A DNA stretch of 64,000 nucleotides, taken from assembly GCA_018433975.1 (NCBI GenBank), contig JAHDQE010000001.1, positions 1-64,000 on the forward strand, read 5' to 3'. The translations under genes and the position numbers were made by a program. This DNA is from Ornatilinea sp. (GTDB lineage: Bacteria > Chloroflexota > Anaerolineae > Anaerolineales > Anaerolineaceae). Position 1 is the first letter of the stretch; the number at the start of each line of letters is the position of its first letter. Below the pieces are notes generated by a model. That model was not told the DNA's origin. It saw nothing but the letters and a program-made list of their open reading frames with translations, and ran no database searches. Positions 1 through 9,056 of the stretch are shown piece after piece.

Positions 1-1068
1 CGAGACCATAATTCCACCTGCCGACCGCCAGGAAGAAAACTGTTCCAGACTCATCAATTGTTCCAGCGCGGATTGGTCCAGGCTGACCGGTCGGGTTGTT
101 GCCCGGATATTCCCCTGAAACCCCTGATACCGGATATGTGAAACCAATAATCCATCAGCAGTCGTTTCTTTAGAAGTGGATTTTCCAGTCACATCAAAAA
201 AAGGAGCCAGTTCAATTTGTTTTAATTGCTCCAACGATTTACGGACGGTTGAGACTTCCTCTTCAGGGGGACGGTCTGCCCCTCCTCGCCCAGGGAAATG
301 CTTGGCAATCACGGCAACACGGTTTTGGCTGCCCTCATGGATCCCTTTGATGTAGGCCTTTCCCATTTCTCCCACCCAATAAGGATCTCCGCCAAAAACA
401 CGAGGGCCAATATCCACACCGCCCTCCGTGTTGATCGTATCCGACACATCTAAAGATGGCCCCAAATAGAAGTTAAAACCCAGTGCCTCAAGCTCTTTGC
501 CCATCACAGAACCAACTTCTTTGGCCAGGTCTGTTCGCCAGGAAGCGCCAATGGACATCAACGTGGGCAAGGTGGTTAATCCATAAAGAATTTGATCGTT
601 TGGATAACCATCCCCTTCCTGAGATAAACCAATAAGGAGTGGCGTAGAAACATTTGGACCCTGGCTGTTCTCCCCATCCCCATTTTCTGCAGGCAAGGTC
701 TCTAATGCAGCGGATTGCAGCGATTTGATCAAAGCAGAGGTATTCTCAAGAGTATTTACCGGACCAACGAAATTGTTGTTTTCAGCGCTTAAAATCACGC
801 CCCCAATATGATGAGTGGTAATCAAATCATAAATATTGGATTGTTTCTCCGCGCTTGTCCCCGAAAAAGAAACCATGAAAAGCTGGCCCACTTTCTCTTC
901 AGGTGTTAAAAGCGCTAATAATTCCCTGGCCTGTGCCTGTGGATCGGGATTTTGGTCGCTGTCCTGCGCCTTTACCTCTGACTTCGGAATTAAAAGGGAA
1001 GCAATCCATAACAAGCAAAGGGTATGTTGAAGAAGTCTTTTTAGGGTCGCTTTGGTGGAATAATTCAT
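1..1068 (-). CDS. Glycoside hydrolase family 3 protein, beta-N-acetylhexosaminidase-like (C-terminus outside window)
   Basis: The minus-strand frame runs from an ATG at 1068 off the left edge, giving 356 visible residues. The first ~33 residues have a basic start and a hydrophobic stretch, consistent with a secretion signal. The body matches the GH3 TIM barrel of NagZ-like enzymes: LTPEEKVGQLFMV near residues 54-66, the conserved block KHFPGRG near 256, and GGIMVS as the last visible residues, so the nucleophilic Asp should be the next codon outside the window. NagZ enzymes normally carry an Asp-Ser-His after the KHFPGHGD block as the acid/base dyad. Here the text is GADRPPEEEVSTV, so that His is not evident. 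Likely role is extracytoplasmic removal of N-acetylhexosamine from cell-wall or glycan material. GH3 membership is firm; the substrate is inferred. Confidence 0.85.
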   Translation of the reverse strand, partial: MNYSTKATLKRLLQHTLCLLWIASLLIPKSEVKAQDSDQNPDPQAQARELLALLTPEEKVGQLFMVSFSGTSAEKQSNIYDLITTHHIGGVILSAENNNFVGPVNTLENTSALIKSLQSAALETLPAENGDGENSQGPNVSTPLLIGLSQEGDGYPNDQILYGLTTLPTLMSIGASWRTDLAKEVGSVMGKELEALGFNFYLGPSLDVSDTINTEGGVDIGPRVFGGDPYWVGEMGKAYIKGIHEGSQNRVAVIAKHFPGRGGADRPPEEEVSTVRKSLEQLKQIELAPFFDVTGKSTSKETTADGLLVSHIRYQGFQGNIRATTRPVSLDQSALEQLMSLEQFSSWRSAGGIMVS

Positions 1069-1079
1069 AATTACTGAAC

Positions 1080-1820
1080 TTAAAACAAAGCCTTAGAGGG
1101 ATAATCGGTAATGATACCATCTACGCCCAGGCTGACCAAGTGCTTCATTTCTTCCAATTCATTAACAGTCCACGCATTTACGCGCCTGCCTGCCCTGCGT
1201 TGGTCCAGCATAAAACTTTCAGAAACATCATCTTTATGAGGATGGATTGCCTGTGGAGAAAGCCAACGCGTAAAAAAGGTCCTTCCTAAAAAACCTGAAG
1301 ACCCCTTTAACGTCAACAATCCAATGGGCGTATCCGGCAATGCCCGGCGGGTACGTTTTAACGCAATTGGGTTAAAAGAGGAAAACATCACCCAGTCTTC
1401 CAGCTGATACTGGCGCACCAAAGCGGCTACCTTTTCAGGCAAAGCGTCCAAAGGGGTGGCATAGTTTTTTAATTCGATATTGAGATAGAGCTTCCTGCCA
1501 AATCTTTTAAAAACTTCCTCCAGAGTAGGAATGCTTTCGCCTGCAAAATCCGAAGAAAAAGCTGAACCCGCATCGAATGATTTTAATTGATTCAGAGTTA
1601 ATTCCCTGACCTTTCCACTTCCATTGGTTGTTCGATCTACTGTATCATCATGGATGACGATCACATGTTGGTCGACACTCAATTGAACATCAAATTCCAC
1701 AGCTTTTACGCCCTGGTCTAAAGCACCCTGAAACGCAGCCAGTGTATTTTCCGGCGCAACAGCAGACACTCCACGATGTGCAAAGATAGTTGGAACAGGT
1801 AAGTTAAAAAGTTGGTTCAT
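1080..1820 (-). CDS. Glycerophosphodiester phosphodiesterase family protein
   Basis: The 246-residue protein has the GDPD signature: HRG at residues 15-17, PENT at 23-26, the metal-binding EFD around residue 42 and HDDTVDRTT about 15 residues later. The family hydrolyses glycerophosphodiesters to glycerol-3-phosphate and an alcohol with a divalent metal in a TIM barrel. No signal peptide is visible, so it is probably a cytoplasmic UgpQ-type enzyme of typical length. Its start overlaps the stop of the AAA ATPase by 4 nt, so the two are translationally coupled, and it is followed by the GH3 gene in the same direction. The enzyme class is secure; the natural diester is unknown. Confidence 0.92.
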   Translation of the reverse strand: MNQLFNLPVPTIFAHRGVSAVAPENTLAAFQGALDQGVKAVEFDVQLSVDQHVIVIHDDTVDRTTNGSGKVRELTLNQLKSFDAGSAFSSDFAGESIPTLEEVFKRFGRKLYLNIELKNYATPLDALPEKVAALVRQYQLEDWVMFSSFNPIALKRTRRALPDTPIGLLTLKGSSGFLGRTFFTRWLSPQAIHPHKDDVSESFMLDQRRAGRRVNAWTVNELEEMKHLVSLGVDGIITDYPSKALF

Positions 1821-3166
1821 AGATCCACAAAATAAGCATTGGCTGCCATATCCAGTAATTTCCGGCTCATGCTTGGATCCTCCCCAAGATAGCGTGAAAT
1901 ATCTAAAATTTGATCACAAATGTCCCTGGGATGAGAAGCACGCAAGACCCTGTTGCGTTTTATATACCATTCCTGAAGCAGATAAGCCAATCCCTGATCG
2001 CTGTATTCGATGTGCTTTGCCTCGGCCACCCTGCGGAAGATCTCACGATATTCTTCGTAAGTTGGGTCTCCAATTTCGATTTTATGTCGTAACCGACGCA
2101 GGAAAGCTTCGTCAACCAGGTCCCTGGGGGGTAAATTGGTCGAAAAAATCACCAGCACATCAAATGGAAACTCTAATTTACGCCCGGTGTGCAGATTCAA
2201 ATAATCGATTCGGTTCTCCAAAGGAACAATCCAGCGATTCAGCAAGTCCCGCGGCCGGACCTGTTGCCGGCCAAAATCGTCGATCAACAAGATACCCCCA
2301 TTTGCTTTGACCTGGAATGGGGCTTCATAGAATTTCAGAGTATCATCAAATACCAGATCCAATCCCGCCATCGTCAATTCTCCACCTACAACAATGAATG
2401 GGCGGCGAATTCTCACCCAGCGGGGGTCTCTGTGAGCCCCTGTTTTCAAAGAACCGGTTCCATTGGGTCTCGCATCTTTTTCCGGAGCAAGCTGGTGGTT
2501 AACATTATCATATAGCTTGATAACCTGTCCATCCACATAAATCGCATAGGGCACATACATGGTCTGGCTGGAAATCAGGTTCCCAATCGCGCGAGCAATA
2601 CTGGTTTTCCCATCTCCGGTTGGTCCGTACATGAAAATGGACGTCCCGGAGTTGATGGCCGGTCCCAATTTTTGGAATTCTTTTTCAGATACCACCAGAT
2701 GAGATAATACTTGGCGCATTGTTCGATTCGTTACCTGCAAACGACCACGCGCCTGCTTTTTGATTGCTTCAATATACTGATCTAAAGGCACCGGCGCGGG
2801 CCCTGCATATTGGTTTCGTTCCAATGCTTCTCTGGCCCTGGAAATTCCCGCTCCAGTAATTGCATATTGATAAGATCCTTCCCCCAGACCGATTTGTGAA
2901 GATCGCACTTCTACCAGTTTCTCTCGTTTTAAAGTCTCCAGCGCCTGATCCACCACACCCGAGAAAGGAAGCGAAATGTATTCAGCTATTTTAAAACCTG
3001 TTGGATAGCCCTGGAAGTACATTACCTTTAAAACATGATCCTGCAACCAGAGCGGGGAAAGTCCGGTATCTTCAATCCTTGTAACAGGAGGTGGAACAAA
3101 CGGCAGACCAGTTACCGGCGTTTTATTGGTAGAGACAGCAACCCTTGGGGGTTTGCTATTCATCAT
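1817..3166 (-). CDS. AAA+ ATPase with N-terminal winged-helix-like region, function unknown
   Basis: The 449-residue protein has a canonical AAA+ core: Walker A GPTGDGKTS at 181-189, Walker B ILLIDDFG at 292-299, sensor-1 FSTN near 341-344, and FLRRLRH at ~355-361 as candidate arginine-finger region. Residues 40-115 read like a winged-helix module (WLQDHVLKVMYFQGY, then LKREKLVEVRSS). The N-terminal 35 residues are Pro-rich and probably disordered. The C-terminal ~70 residues fit an AAA lid. No membrane segment is present. It overlaps the downstream glycerophosphodiesterase by 4 nt, but nothing suggests a joint pathway. It could be a remodelling ATPase or a signalling ATPase; the partner cannot be read from the sequence. 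Confidence 0.8.
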   Translation of the reverse strand: MMNSKPPRVAVSTNKTPVTGLPFVPPPVTRIEDTGLSPLWLQDHVLKVMYFQGYPTGFKIAEYISLPFSGVVDQALETLKREKLVEVRSSQIGLGEGSYQYAITGAGISRAREALERNQYAGPAPVPLDQYIEAIKKQARGRLQVTNRTMRQVLSHLVVSEKEFQKLGPAINSGTSIFMYGPTGDGKTSIARAIGNLISSQTMYVPYAIYVDGQVIKLYDNVNHQLAPEKDARPNGTGSLKTGAHRDPRWVRIRRPFIVVGGELTMAGLDLVFDDTLKFYEAPFQVKANGGILLIDDFGRQQVRPRDLLNRWIVPLENRIDYLNLHTGRKLEFPFDVLVIFSTNLPPRDLVDEAFLRRLRHKIEIGDPTYEEYREIFRRVAEAKHIEYSDQGLAYLLQEWYIKRNRVLRASHPRDICDQILDISRYLGEDPSMSRKLLDMAANAYFVDL

Positions 3167-3245
3167 ACATCCTCCAAAATTAATAAAGATTCAATCAGAA
3201 ATACTAATTGAAATTATAGCATGCTGCGAGTTTAATACTCAATCC

Positions 3246-3274
3246 TTGCGCAGTTAATTACCCTAATTTATAAT
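3246..3274 (+). promoter_or_regulatory. Promoter of the GT2 glycosyltransferase gene, apparently leaderless
   Basis: A TTGCGC -35 at 3246-3251, a 17-bp spacer and a perfect TATAAT -10 at 3269-3274 lie directly before the ATG at 3282. The expected transcription start falls at or within a base of the A of the ATG, and no Shine-Dalgarno motif fits in the remaining space. The mRNA is therefore probably leaderless. Confidence 0.6.
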
Positions 3275-3281
3275 CATCCCC

Positions 3282-3965
3282 ATGAATGTTACCGTAATCA
3301 TTCCCGTTTATAACGAAATCAAAACCATACAAGAAGTATTAAAGAAAATTCACGAAGTCGGTGTTGTATCAGAAATACTGATTGTTGACGATGGTTCCAC
3401 AGATGGAACCAGAGACTTGTATGAGCACCTGGATGGAACAGGTGAAATACATGTTATTTTACACGACCACAATATGGGAAAAGGGGCTGCCGTCCGGACG
3501 GGGATACAACACGCTCAAGGTGATGTGTTGATCATTCAGGACGCAGATCTGGAATACAACCCGCTGGATTATCCAATCCTTCTCAAGCCAATTGTGACGG
3601 ATGGAGCAGATGTTGTATACGGCTCCCGGTTTCTGGAGGGGGATACCCGGGAGTTTCTTTTTCTCAGCAAAGTTGCGAACCGATTTCTGACCTTTATAAC
3701 GAATTTGCTTTACCAGACCTCCCTGAGTGATATGGAGACCTGTTATAAAGCATTTCGCCGGACAGTGGTAAAAGATATTACCTTTAAATCACGGCGGTTC
3801 GAGTTTGAACCGGAATTTACAGCCAAAATCCTCAAAAGAAACATTTCTATTATTGAAGTCCCTATTTCCTATAATCCGCGAGGATACTCCGAAGGGAAAA
3901 AAATCAGTATGTGGGATGGGCTGGAAAGTCTGTGGACCCTGATAAAATACCGGTTCGTGGAATAA
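3282..3965 (+). CDS. Family 2 glycosyltransferase, dolichol-phosphate-mannose-synthase-like
   Basis: The 227-residue GT-A protein starts directly with the GT2 fold: VIIPVYNE at 5-12, [11 protein letters not shown] near 33-43, and the metal/sugar-nucleotide motif QDADLEYNP near 86-94. The order matches soluble DPM1-type catalytic domains (polyprenyl-phosphate glycosyltransferases). There is no C-terminal membrane domain, as in the short bacterial DPM1 homologues. The probable reaction is transfer of a hexose from UDP- or GDP-sugar to polyprenyl phosphate, or glucosyl-glycerate-like chemistry in other subfamilies. It is a single-gene unit on the plus strand, bounded by a near-consensus promoter and a bidirectional terminator. 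GT2 is certain; donor and acceptor are not. Confidence 0.88.
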   Translation: MNVTVIIPVYNEIKTIQEVLKKIHEVGVVSEILIVDDGSTDGTRDLYEHLDGTGEIHVILHDHNMGKGAAVRTGIQHAQGDVLIIQDADLEYNPLDYPILLKPIVTDGADVVYGSRFLEGDTREFLFLSKVANRFLTFITNLLYQTSLSDMETCYKAFRRTVVKDITFKSRRFEFEPEFTAKILKRNISIIEVPISYNPRGYSEGKKISMWDGLESLWTLIKYRFVE

Positions 3966-3984
3966 AAGCAATCTTTTTGCTTAA

Positions 3985-4030
3985 AAAACACCGCGTCCGC
4001 TCAATGCAGCGGATGCGGTGTTTTATTATT
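3985..4030. terminator. Bidirectional rho-independent terminator
   Basis: A 17-nt arm at 3985-4001 pairs with 4008-4024 around a 6-nt loop, with one mismatch. It is flanked by an A-run on the left and a T-rich run on the right. It lies between the convergent GT2 and recJ genes and can serve both. Confidence 0.88.
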
Positions 4031-4048
4031 ATGCCAATGGATTCCAAT

Positions 4049-5770
4049 TCATCCCAATTTCTGAATATCCATGACATTCATTTGCACAGATGTCACATTT
4101 CTGTAATGGTTCAGTTCATAGGTAAACATCAGGTCGAATCGCGCATTGTTCTCTCGGGTAATTTCATCAAAACGATATCCTTGCTTAAATGCAATCGCAT
4201 CCACAATAAAGTTCGCATCCGGATGTCTAACTGTCATCCGCAAATGGTTTCCCTGTCCAACTTTTCGCACGCTTTTCAATTCCACCCCTCGGGTTATAAA
4301 AGTTACCGGAGGATTACCGGCACCGGTTGGTTCCATGGGCTCAATAAAGTCCGGAATCAACTGCGGTCTTAATTCTTTAAACGAAATAACTAAATCCGCT
4401 TCCATTACTGGCTGAAGTTCTGTTTCTTCTAATTCACGTCTGGCTATTCCCTTTAGTTTAGAAACCAGCTCGTCCAGACGATCATTTCTGACAGTGAACC
4501 CCGCTGCCATTGCATGCCCCCCATGCTGGACCAGTAAATCCGCGCACTCATCCAGCGCCCGGGTGATATGGAACTCCGGAATGCTGCGACAGGAAGCCCG
4601 CGTGGTATCTTCATTACGGGTGCCCACAATAGCCGGACGATGATGTTTTTCTGTTAACCGGGCCGCTGCCAAACCCACCACACCCATCTCAAATTCCGGA
4701 GCGGCAGCAAAAACCAAAAAGTCATTTTCCGGTTTAATTTCAATACCTTCTTCGATTTCTTGAGTGATCTTTTTTCGTTTTCTGTTAAGATCATCCAATT
4801 CCTGTGCGATCAACCCTGCCTTTAAGTAATCCTCTTCCATGATCAGATTGTAAGCTTTCATCGCAGAGTCTAATCTGCCCGCGGCATTTAACCTGGGGCC
4901 AAGAATAAATCCAATATCGGAAGAGCTTACCGATTCAAGGTCAAGTTGAGCAGCGCCTGCCAGGGAATAGATTCCCTGCCTGCGAGAATTTGCCAGAACA
5001 ATCAAGCCCTGTTTAACAAATGCTCGGTTCTCGTCGGTCAGGCTGACAATATCAGATACCGTACCAATTGCCACCAGATCCAACCATTGTTCCGGATTGC
5101 CGTCTGGAATGGGAATAGTTTTATGAAGAGCCTCAACAATTTTGTAGGCAACACCGACCCCTGCCAAATATTGATTTGGATAAGCGCTATTCTCCAATTT
5201 GGGATTCACAACCGCAATCGCCGGTGGTAACCGATCTCCGGCGCTGTGGTGATCTGAAATAATAAAGTCGATCCCGATTTGTCGCGCATATTCAACTTCG
5301 TCGGGTGAACGGATGCCGCAATCCACTGTAATGATGAGCCTGGCATCTTGAGCAGCCAATTCGTCTATGGAGTGAATATTTACCCCATACCCATCGTCCA
5401 CCCGATCCGGAATAAATCCATCCACTATTCCCCCATATTTCTTTAAAACCTGGACTAATACGGCCGTTGAGGTAACGCCATCTACATCAAAATCGCCGTA
5501 GATGACAATCTTTTCTTTTTCATAAATAGCTTTAAAAATCCGCTCCACAGCCAACTTCATACCGGGGAGCAGAAAAGGATCATGGAATAACGATTTATCT
5601 CCTGACAAAAACTGCTCAGCGCTCTTTGCATCTGTCACCCCACGATTAAAAAGCAGTTGCTGCATGATTAGAGGATAGCTTTCCAGTTCAGCCCGGACTT
5701 CTGAAGGTACCGACGGTTTAACAACCCAACGTTTTTGTTCTCTCACAAATTTTCTCCAATAATTGGTCAA
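4049..5770 (-). CDS. recJ: Single-stranded-DNA-specific exonuclease RecJ
   Basis: The 573-residue protein carries the DHH phosphoesterase core: motif YGDFDVDGVT at 91-100, TVDCGIRS around 148-155, DHH at 173-175, and a DHHA1-type GGHAMAAGF block near 418-426. It degrades single-stranded DNA 5' to 3' with Mn2+ or Mg2+ during RecF-pathway repair and mismatch repair. Length and domain order are those of ordinary bacterial RecJ, with an OB-fold-like C-terminal region. It overlaps the alanine racemase stop by 4 nt, forming an alr-recJ operon read leftward. Confidence 0.96.
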   Translation of the reverse strand: MTNYWRKFVREQKRWVVKPSVPSEVRAELESYPLIMQQLLFNRGVTDAKSAEQFLSGDKSLFHDPFLLPGMKLAVERIFKAIYEKEKIVIYGDFDVDGVTSTAVLVQVLKKYGGIVDGFIPDRVDDGYGVNIHSIDELAAQDARLIITVDCGIRSPDEVEYARQIGIDFIISDHHSAGDRLPPAIAVVNPKLENSAYPNQYLAGVGVAYKIVEALHKTIPIPDGNPEQWLDLVAIGTVSDIVSLTDENRAFVKQGLIVLANSRRQGIYSLAGAAQLDLESVSSSDIGFILGPRLNAAGRLDSAMKAYNLIMEEDYLKAGLIAQELDDLNRKRKKITQEIEEGIEIKPENDFLVFAAAPEFEMGVVGLAAARLTEKHHRPAIVGTRNEDTTRASCRSIPEFHITRALDECADLLVQHGGHAMAAGFTVRNDRLDELVSKLKGIARRELEETELQPVMEADLVISFKELRPQLIPDFIEPMEPTGAGNPPVTFITRGVELKSVRKVGQGNHLRMTVRHPDANFIVDAIAFKQGYRFDEITRENNARFDLMFTYELNHYRNVTSVQMNVMDIQKLG

Positions 5771-6900
5771 TCTTTATATATTCTCGGCACCCGTGCAGCC
5801 ATTGCACAAACCACTTCGTAATTAATCGTTCCCCAAATGCTTGCCAACTCATCCACGGAGATCATCTCCGCTTCTTGAGCACCAATCAACACCACTTCGT
5901 CACCAATCTCCGCCTCAGGCACGCTGTCCAGTTGGATCATGCACTGATCCATGCAGATTGTCCCCAGAATCGGCACACGCTTTCCCCTGACCAATGCAAT
6001 TCCTCCCAATCTGCGTCGGAATCCATCCGCATATCCGACTCCTATCACCCCAATCCGTTCCACGGCCTGCGTTGTATACCGGTGGTTATATCCTACTCCA
6101 TGTCCCTTAGGAAGCATCTTGACAGAAGTGAGTGTCGCCTTCAGGGAGAGCGCAGGAAGGAAAGTATCCGGCACCGGCGCTTCAGCAGAAGGATTTAAAC
6201 CATAAGTAATAATCCCTGCCCTGACCATATCATAACCGCCCTTCGGGAAATACAATAATCCGGCGGAGTTTGAAGCATGTGCCAGTTCAGGCCGTATTCC
6301 CCGCCGGGATAAATCCGAAAGCAGTTGATCAAACCGTTCAATTTGACGGACGGTTTCCCCAAGTTGAGGCTCATCTGCACGCGCAAAATGGGTAAAAATG
6401 CCTTCTACGTAAATACCCGGGAAAGTGTGGAGTTTTTCAAAGAATTCAACCCCTGCTTCAGGGAAAACACCTAATCGACCCATTCCCGTATCAATCTTGA
6501 CATGAACTTTAAGAATGGCGTTTTCTTTGGTCACAACTTGTGAATACGCCAGAGCAATATCCAAATCATAAACCGCCAGAGAAATGTCATGTAAGGATGC
6601 TGTAAGCGCCTGTTGCGGAGAGGTATACCCCATCACCAGAATTTTCCCCTGATTTCCCGCTTCTCTTAATGTCAGCGCTTCTTCGAGTCTGGCAACCGCC
6701 AGCCAGGCCGCCCCGGCTTCTTGAACTGCTTTCGACACTTCAATTATCCCATGTCCATAGGCATTTGCTTTCACGACAGCCATCACAGAGTGATTCGAAA
6801 TCTCTTGTATTTTTTGAATATTATTTTTGATGGCCCCAAGATCAATTTCAAGCCAGGTAGAATAGTAGCCCGTTTTCATGAATCTGAATGTATCCTCCAT
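5767..6900 (-). CDS. alr: Alanine racemase
   Basis: The 377-residue protein is a fold-type III PLP enzyme. The Schiff-base lysine is K44 in VVKANAYGHG. The C-terminal beta domain contains GVGYNHRY, expected to hold the catalytic tyrosine region, and GVGYADGF. It interconverts L- and D-alanine for peptidoglycan synthesis in the cytoplasm. A GGAG sequence upstream of 6900 supports the chosen start, although M8 is a possible alternative. It is the first gene of the alr-recJ pair and is divergent from tgt across a 176-bp spacer. Confidence 0.96.
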   Translation of the reverse strand: MEDTFRFMKTGYYSTWLEIDLGAIKNNIQKIQEISNHSVMAVVKANAYGHGIIEVSKAVQEAGAAWLAVARLEEALTLREAGNQGKILVMGYTSPQQALTASLHDISLAVYDLDIALAYSQVVTKENAILKVHVKIDTGMGRLGVFPEAGVEFFEKLHTFPGIYVEGIFTHFARADEPQLGETVRQIERFDQLLSDLSRRGIRPELAHASNSAGLLYFPKGGYDMVRAGIITYGLNPSAEAPVPDTFLPALSLKATLTSVKMLPKGHGVGYNHRYTTQAVERIGVIGVGYADGFRRRLGGIALVRGKRVPILGTICMDQCMIQLDSVPEAEIGDEVVLIGAQEAEMISVDELASIWGTINYEVVCAMAARVPRIYKD

Positions 6901-7076
6901 AAATCACTCCAAAACGCAAAGGATGAACCGATTATATCAAGTAATTCCTTCGTTCAACTGACCTCATCAAAAATCCTTTATTTCCCATCTTTTGACAACA
7001 AAACTCCAATGTCTCCCCAATCAAAACTCAATATGATAAGATTACGCCATCAATTTTTGTAAGGAATAATCTTTTT

Positions 7077-8201
7077 ATGGCCGAACAACAATCCTCCGAA
7101 AAAGATGTTTTCACTTTTGAACTCATTGCTCAGGAGGGAAACGCTAGAGCCGGAATTTTTCATACGCCGCACGGTGATATTGAAACGCCCATTTTTGCGC
7201 CTGTTGGAACAAAAGCGACGGTAAAAGGGATTACACCTGCTGAACTAGAAGAACTTCAAGCCAGTTTAATTCTGGCAAACACTTATCACCTTTTTCTCCG
7301 ACCGGGCGAAGAACTGGTAAATGAAATGGGTGGACTGCACAAATTTATGAATTGGCCCCACCCAATCCTGACTGATTCAGGCGGGTTCCAGGTATTCTCA
7401 CTTTCAAGTATGCGCAAGATCGACGAAAATGGTGTGAATTTCCGAAGCTATATTGATGGGTCTATTCAGCGGCTGACCCCCGAGAAATCCGTCGAGGTTC
7501 AGGAAAAGCTGGGCGCAGATATCATCATGGCTTTTGATGAGTGTGCTGCACCCTATGACCGGAAATACAGTACCGAGGCCATGGAGCGAACACACCGGTG
7601 GGCAGAACGCTGCCTCAAGGCAAAAAAACGAAAAGACCAGGCACTATTCGGGATTGTGCAGGGTGGAATATTTCCGGACCTTCGGGTAGAGTCCGCAAGA
7701 CGGATCTCCGAACTGGGTTTTCCGGGACACGCGATTGGTGGGCTCTCCGTAGGAGAAACCAAAGAAGAAATGAATACCATGCTGGAGATTGTCACACCCA
7801 TCCTCCCAGCAAATAAGCCCCGGTATCTGATGGGTGTTGGCTCTCCGGAAGACTTGGTAAACGGCATTCTTCGCGGAATCGACATTTTTGATTGTGTGCT
7901 GCCGACCCGATTGGCACGGCACAAGGCCGCCATGACGTTCCAGGGGCGGATCAACCTCCTGAACGCCGTGCATACGCACAATTCACATCCAATTGATGAA
8001 ACTTGCTCCTGTTACACCTGTAAAAACTTCAGTCGGGCTTATTTACGGCACTTACTGGTCGCAAAAGAAATGGTTGGGGCAACCCTGGTTTCTATCCATA
8101 ATTTACATACCTTATTAGAGCTTGTGAGGCGTGCACGCCGGGCCATTATTGAACAACGGTATAGCGATTTTGCCGCTGAATTTCTAGAGAATTATCATTA
8201 A
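7077..8201 (+). CDS. tgt: tRNA-guanine (queuine) transglycosylase
   Basis: The 374-residue TIM-barrel enzyme exchanges guanine-34 of GUN tRNAs for the queuosine precursor preQ1. The general base lies in LTDSGGFQVF (D100), the nucleophile in FDCVLPTRLARH, and the zinc site is CSCYTC (C-x-C-x2-C) with a His about 25 residues later (YLRHL). All key elements are intact and the length is typical. A gap of only 33 nt to uppP suggests a shared transcript with uppP and the following lipoprotein. No queA or preQ1 genes are in the window. Confidence 0.97.
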   Translation: MAEQQSSEKDVFTFELIAQEGNARAGIFHTPHGDIETPIFAPVGTKATVKGITPAELEELQASLILANTYHLFLRPGEELVNEMGGLHKFMNWPHPILTDSGGFQVFSLSSMRKIDENGVNFRSYIDGSIQRLTPEKSVEVQEKLGADIIMAFDECAAPYDRKYSTEAMERTHRWAERCLKAKKRKDQALFGIVQGGIFPDLRVESARRISELGFPGHAIGGLSVGETKEEMNTMLEIVTPILPANKPRYLMGVGSPEDLVNGILRGIDIFDCVLPTRLARHKAAMTFQGRINLLNAVHTHNSHPIDETCSCYTCKNFSRAYLRHLLVAKEMVGATLVSIHNLHTLLELVRRARRAIIEQRYSDFAAEFLENYH

Positions 8202-8234
8202 TCTCAAAGAGAAGGGTTTTTAAACTCATTTATT

Positions 8235-9056
8235 ATGACCTTATTTCAAGCGTTGTTATTAGGCCTGGTACAAGGAATCACAGAATTCTTGCCCATTTCC
8301 AGTTCAGGGCATTTGGTTTTAGTCCCCTTCCTGTTAGGATGGGAGATCACCCCCGAACTGGTGTTTCCCTTTGGCATTCTGGTTCAGCTCGGCACGCTGG
8401 TTGCAGTATTTATCTATTTTCGAGAAAATTTACAACAGATCATCCAAAATTTTTTAAATGGCCTGAGGACTCGCAATCCTTTTGAACACCCCGATTCGGC
8501 CCTGGGCTGGAAATTAATTGGAGCAACTATTCCTGCCGGTGCAATTGGGCTGGCCTTTAATGGATCTGTTAAAACCGCTTTTCAGAGCCCTGTTCTGACT
8601 GCAGCCGCCTTGTTCGTTACTGCCGCGCTCTTACTCATCAGCGAACGTATCGGGGAAAAGACCGGAGAAATTGCGAACATGGATTGGAAAGATGTTTTAT
8701 GGATCGGTTTTTTTCAGGCGCTGGCAATTTTTCCCGGTGTTTCAAGGTCCGGTTCAACCATCGCGGGAGGGATGACTCGTGGATTGAAACGCAGTGAGGC
8801 AGCTCGCTTTTCTTTCCTGATGTCCATACCGATCATGCTGGCAGCCGGCCTGGAAGGGATACTTGAACTATTCAGATCCCCGCATTACACTCAATTTCTA
8901 CCGACACTGATCGTTGGTTTTCTCACAGCCGCTGTAGTAGGATATTTTGCAATAGACTGGTTATTGAAGTTCCTAAACCATCATTCTTTAAAAGGCTTTT
9001 CCATATACTGTATACTCCTGGGAACCCTGGTATTATTTCTGAACTATGCCATATAA
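8235..9056 (+). CDS. uppP: Undecaprenyl-diphosphatase
   Basis: The 273-residue integral membrane protein has the BacA/UppP signatures: EFLPISSSGHLVL near residues 17-29 and PGVSRSGSTIAGGM around 168-181, separated and followed by hydrophobic helices. It dephosphorylates undecaprenyl pyrophosphate at the membrane, recycling the lipid carrier for peptidoglycan and other wall polymers; overproduction is known to confer bacitracin tolerance. Its 3' end overlaps the next gene by 11 nt. Confidence 0.96.
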   Translation: MTLFQALLLGLVQGITEFLPISSSGHLVLVPFLLGWEITPELVFPFGILVQLGTLVAVFIYFRENLQQIIQNFLNGLRTRNPFEHPDSALGWKLIGATIPAGAIGLAFNGSVKTAFQSPVLTAAALFVTAALLLISERIGEKTGEIANMDWKDVLWIGFFQALAIFPGVSRSGSTIAGGMTRGLKRSEAARFSFLMSIPIMLAAGLEGILELFRSPHYTQFLPTLIVGFLTAAVVGYFAIDWLLKFLNHHSLKGFSIYCILLGTLVLFLNYAI

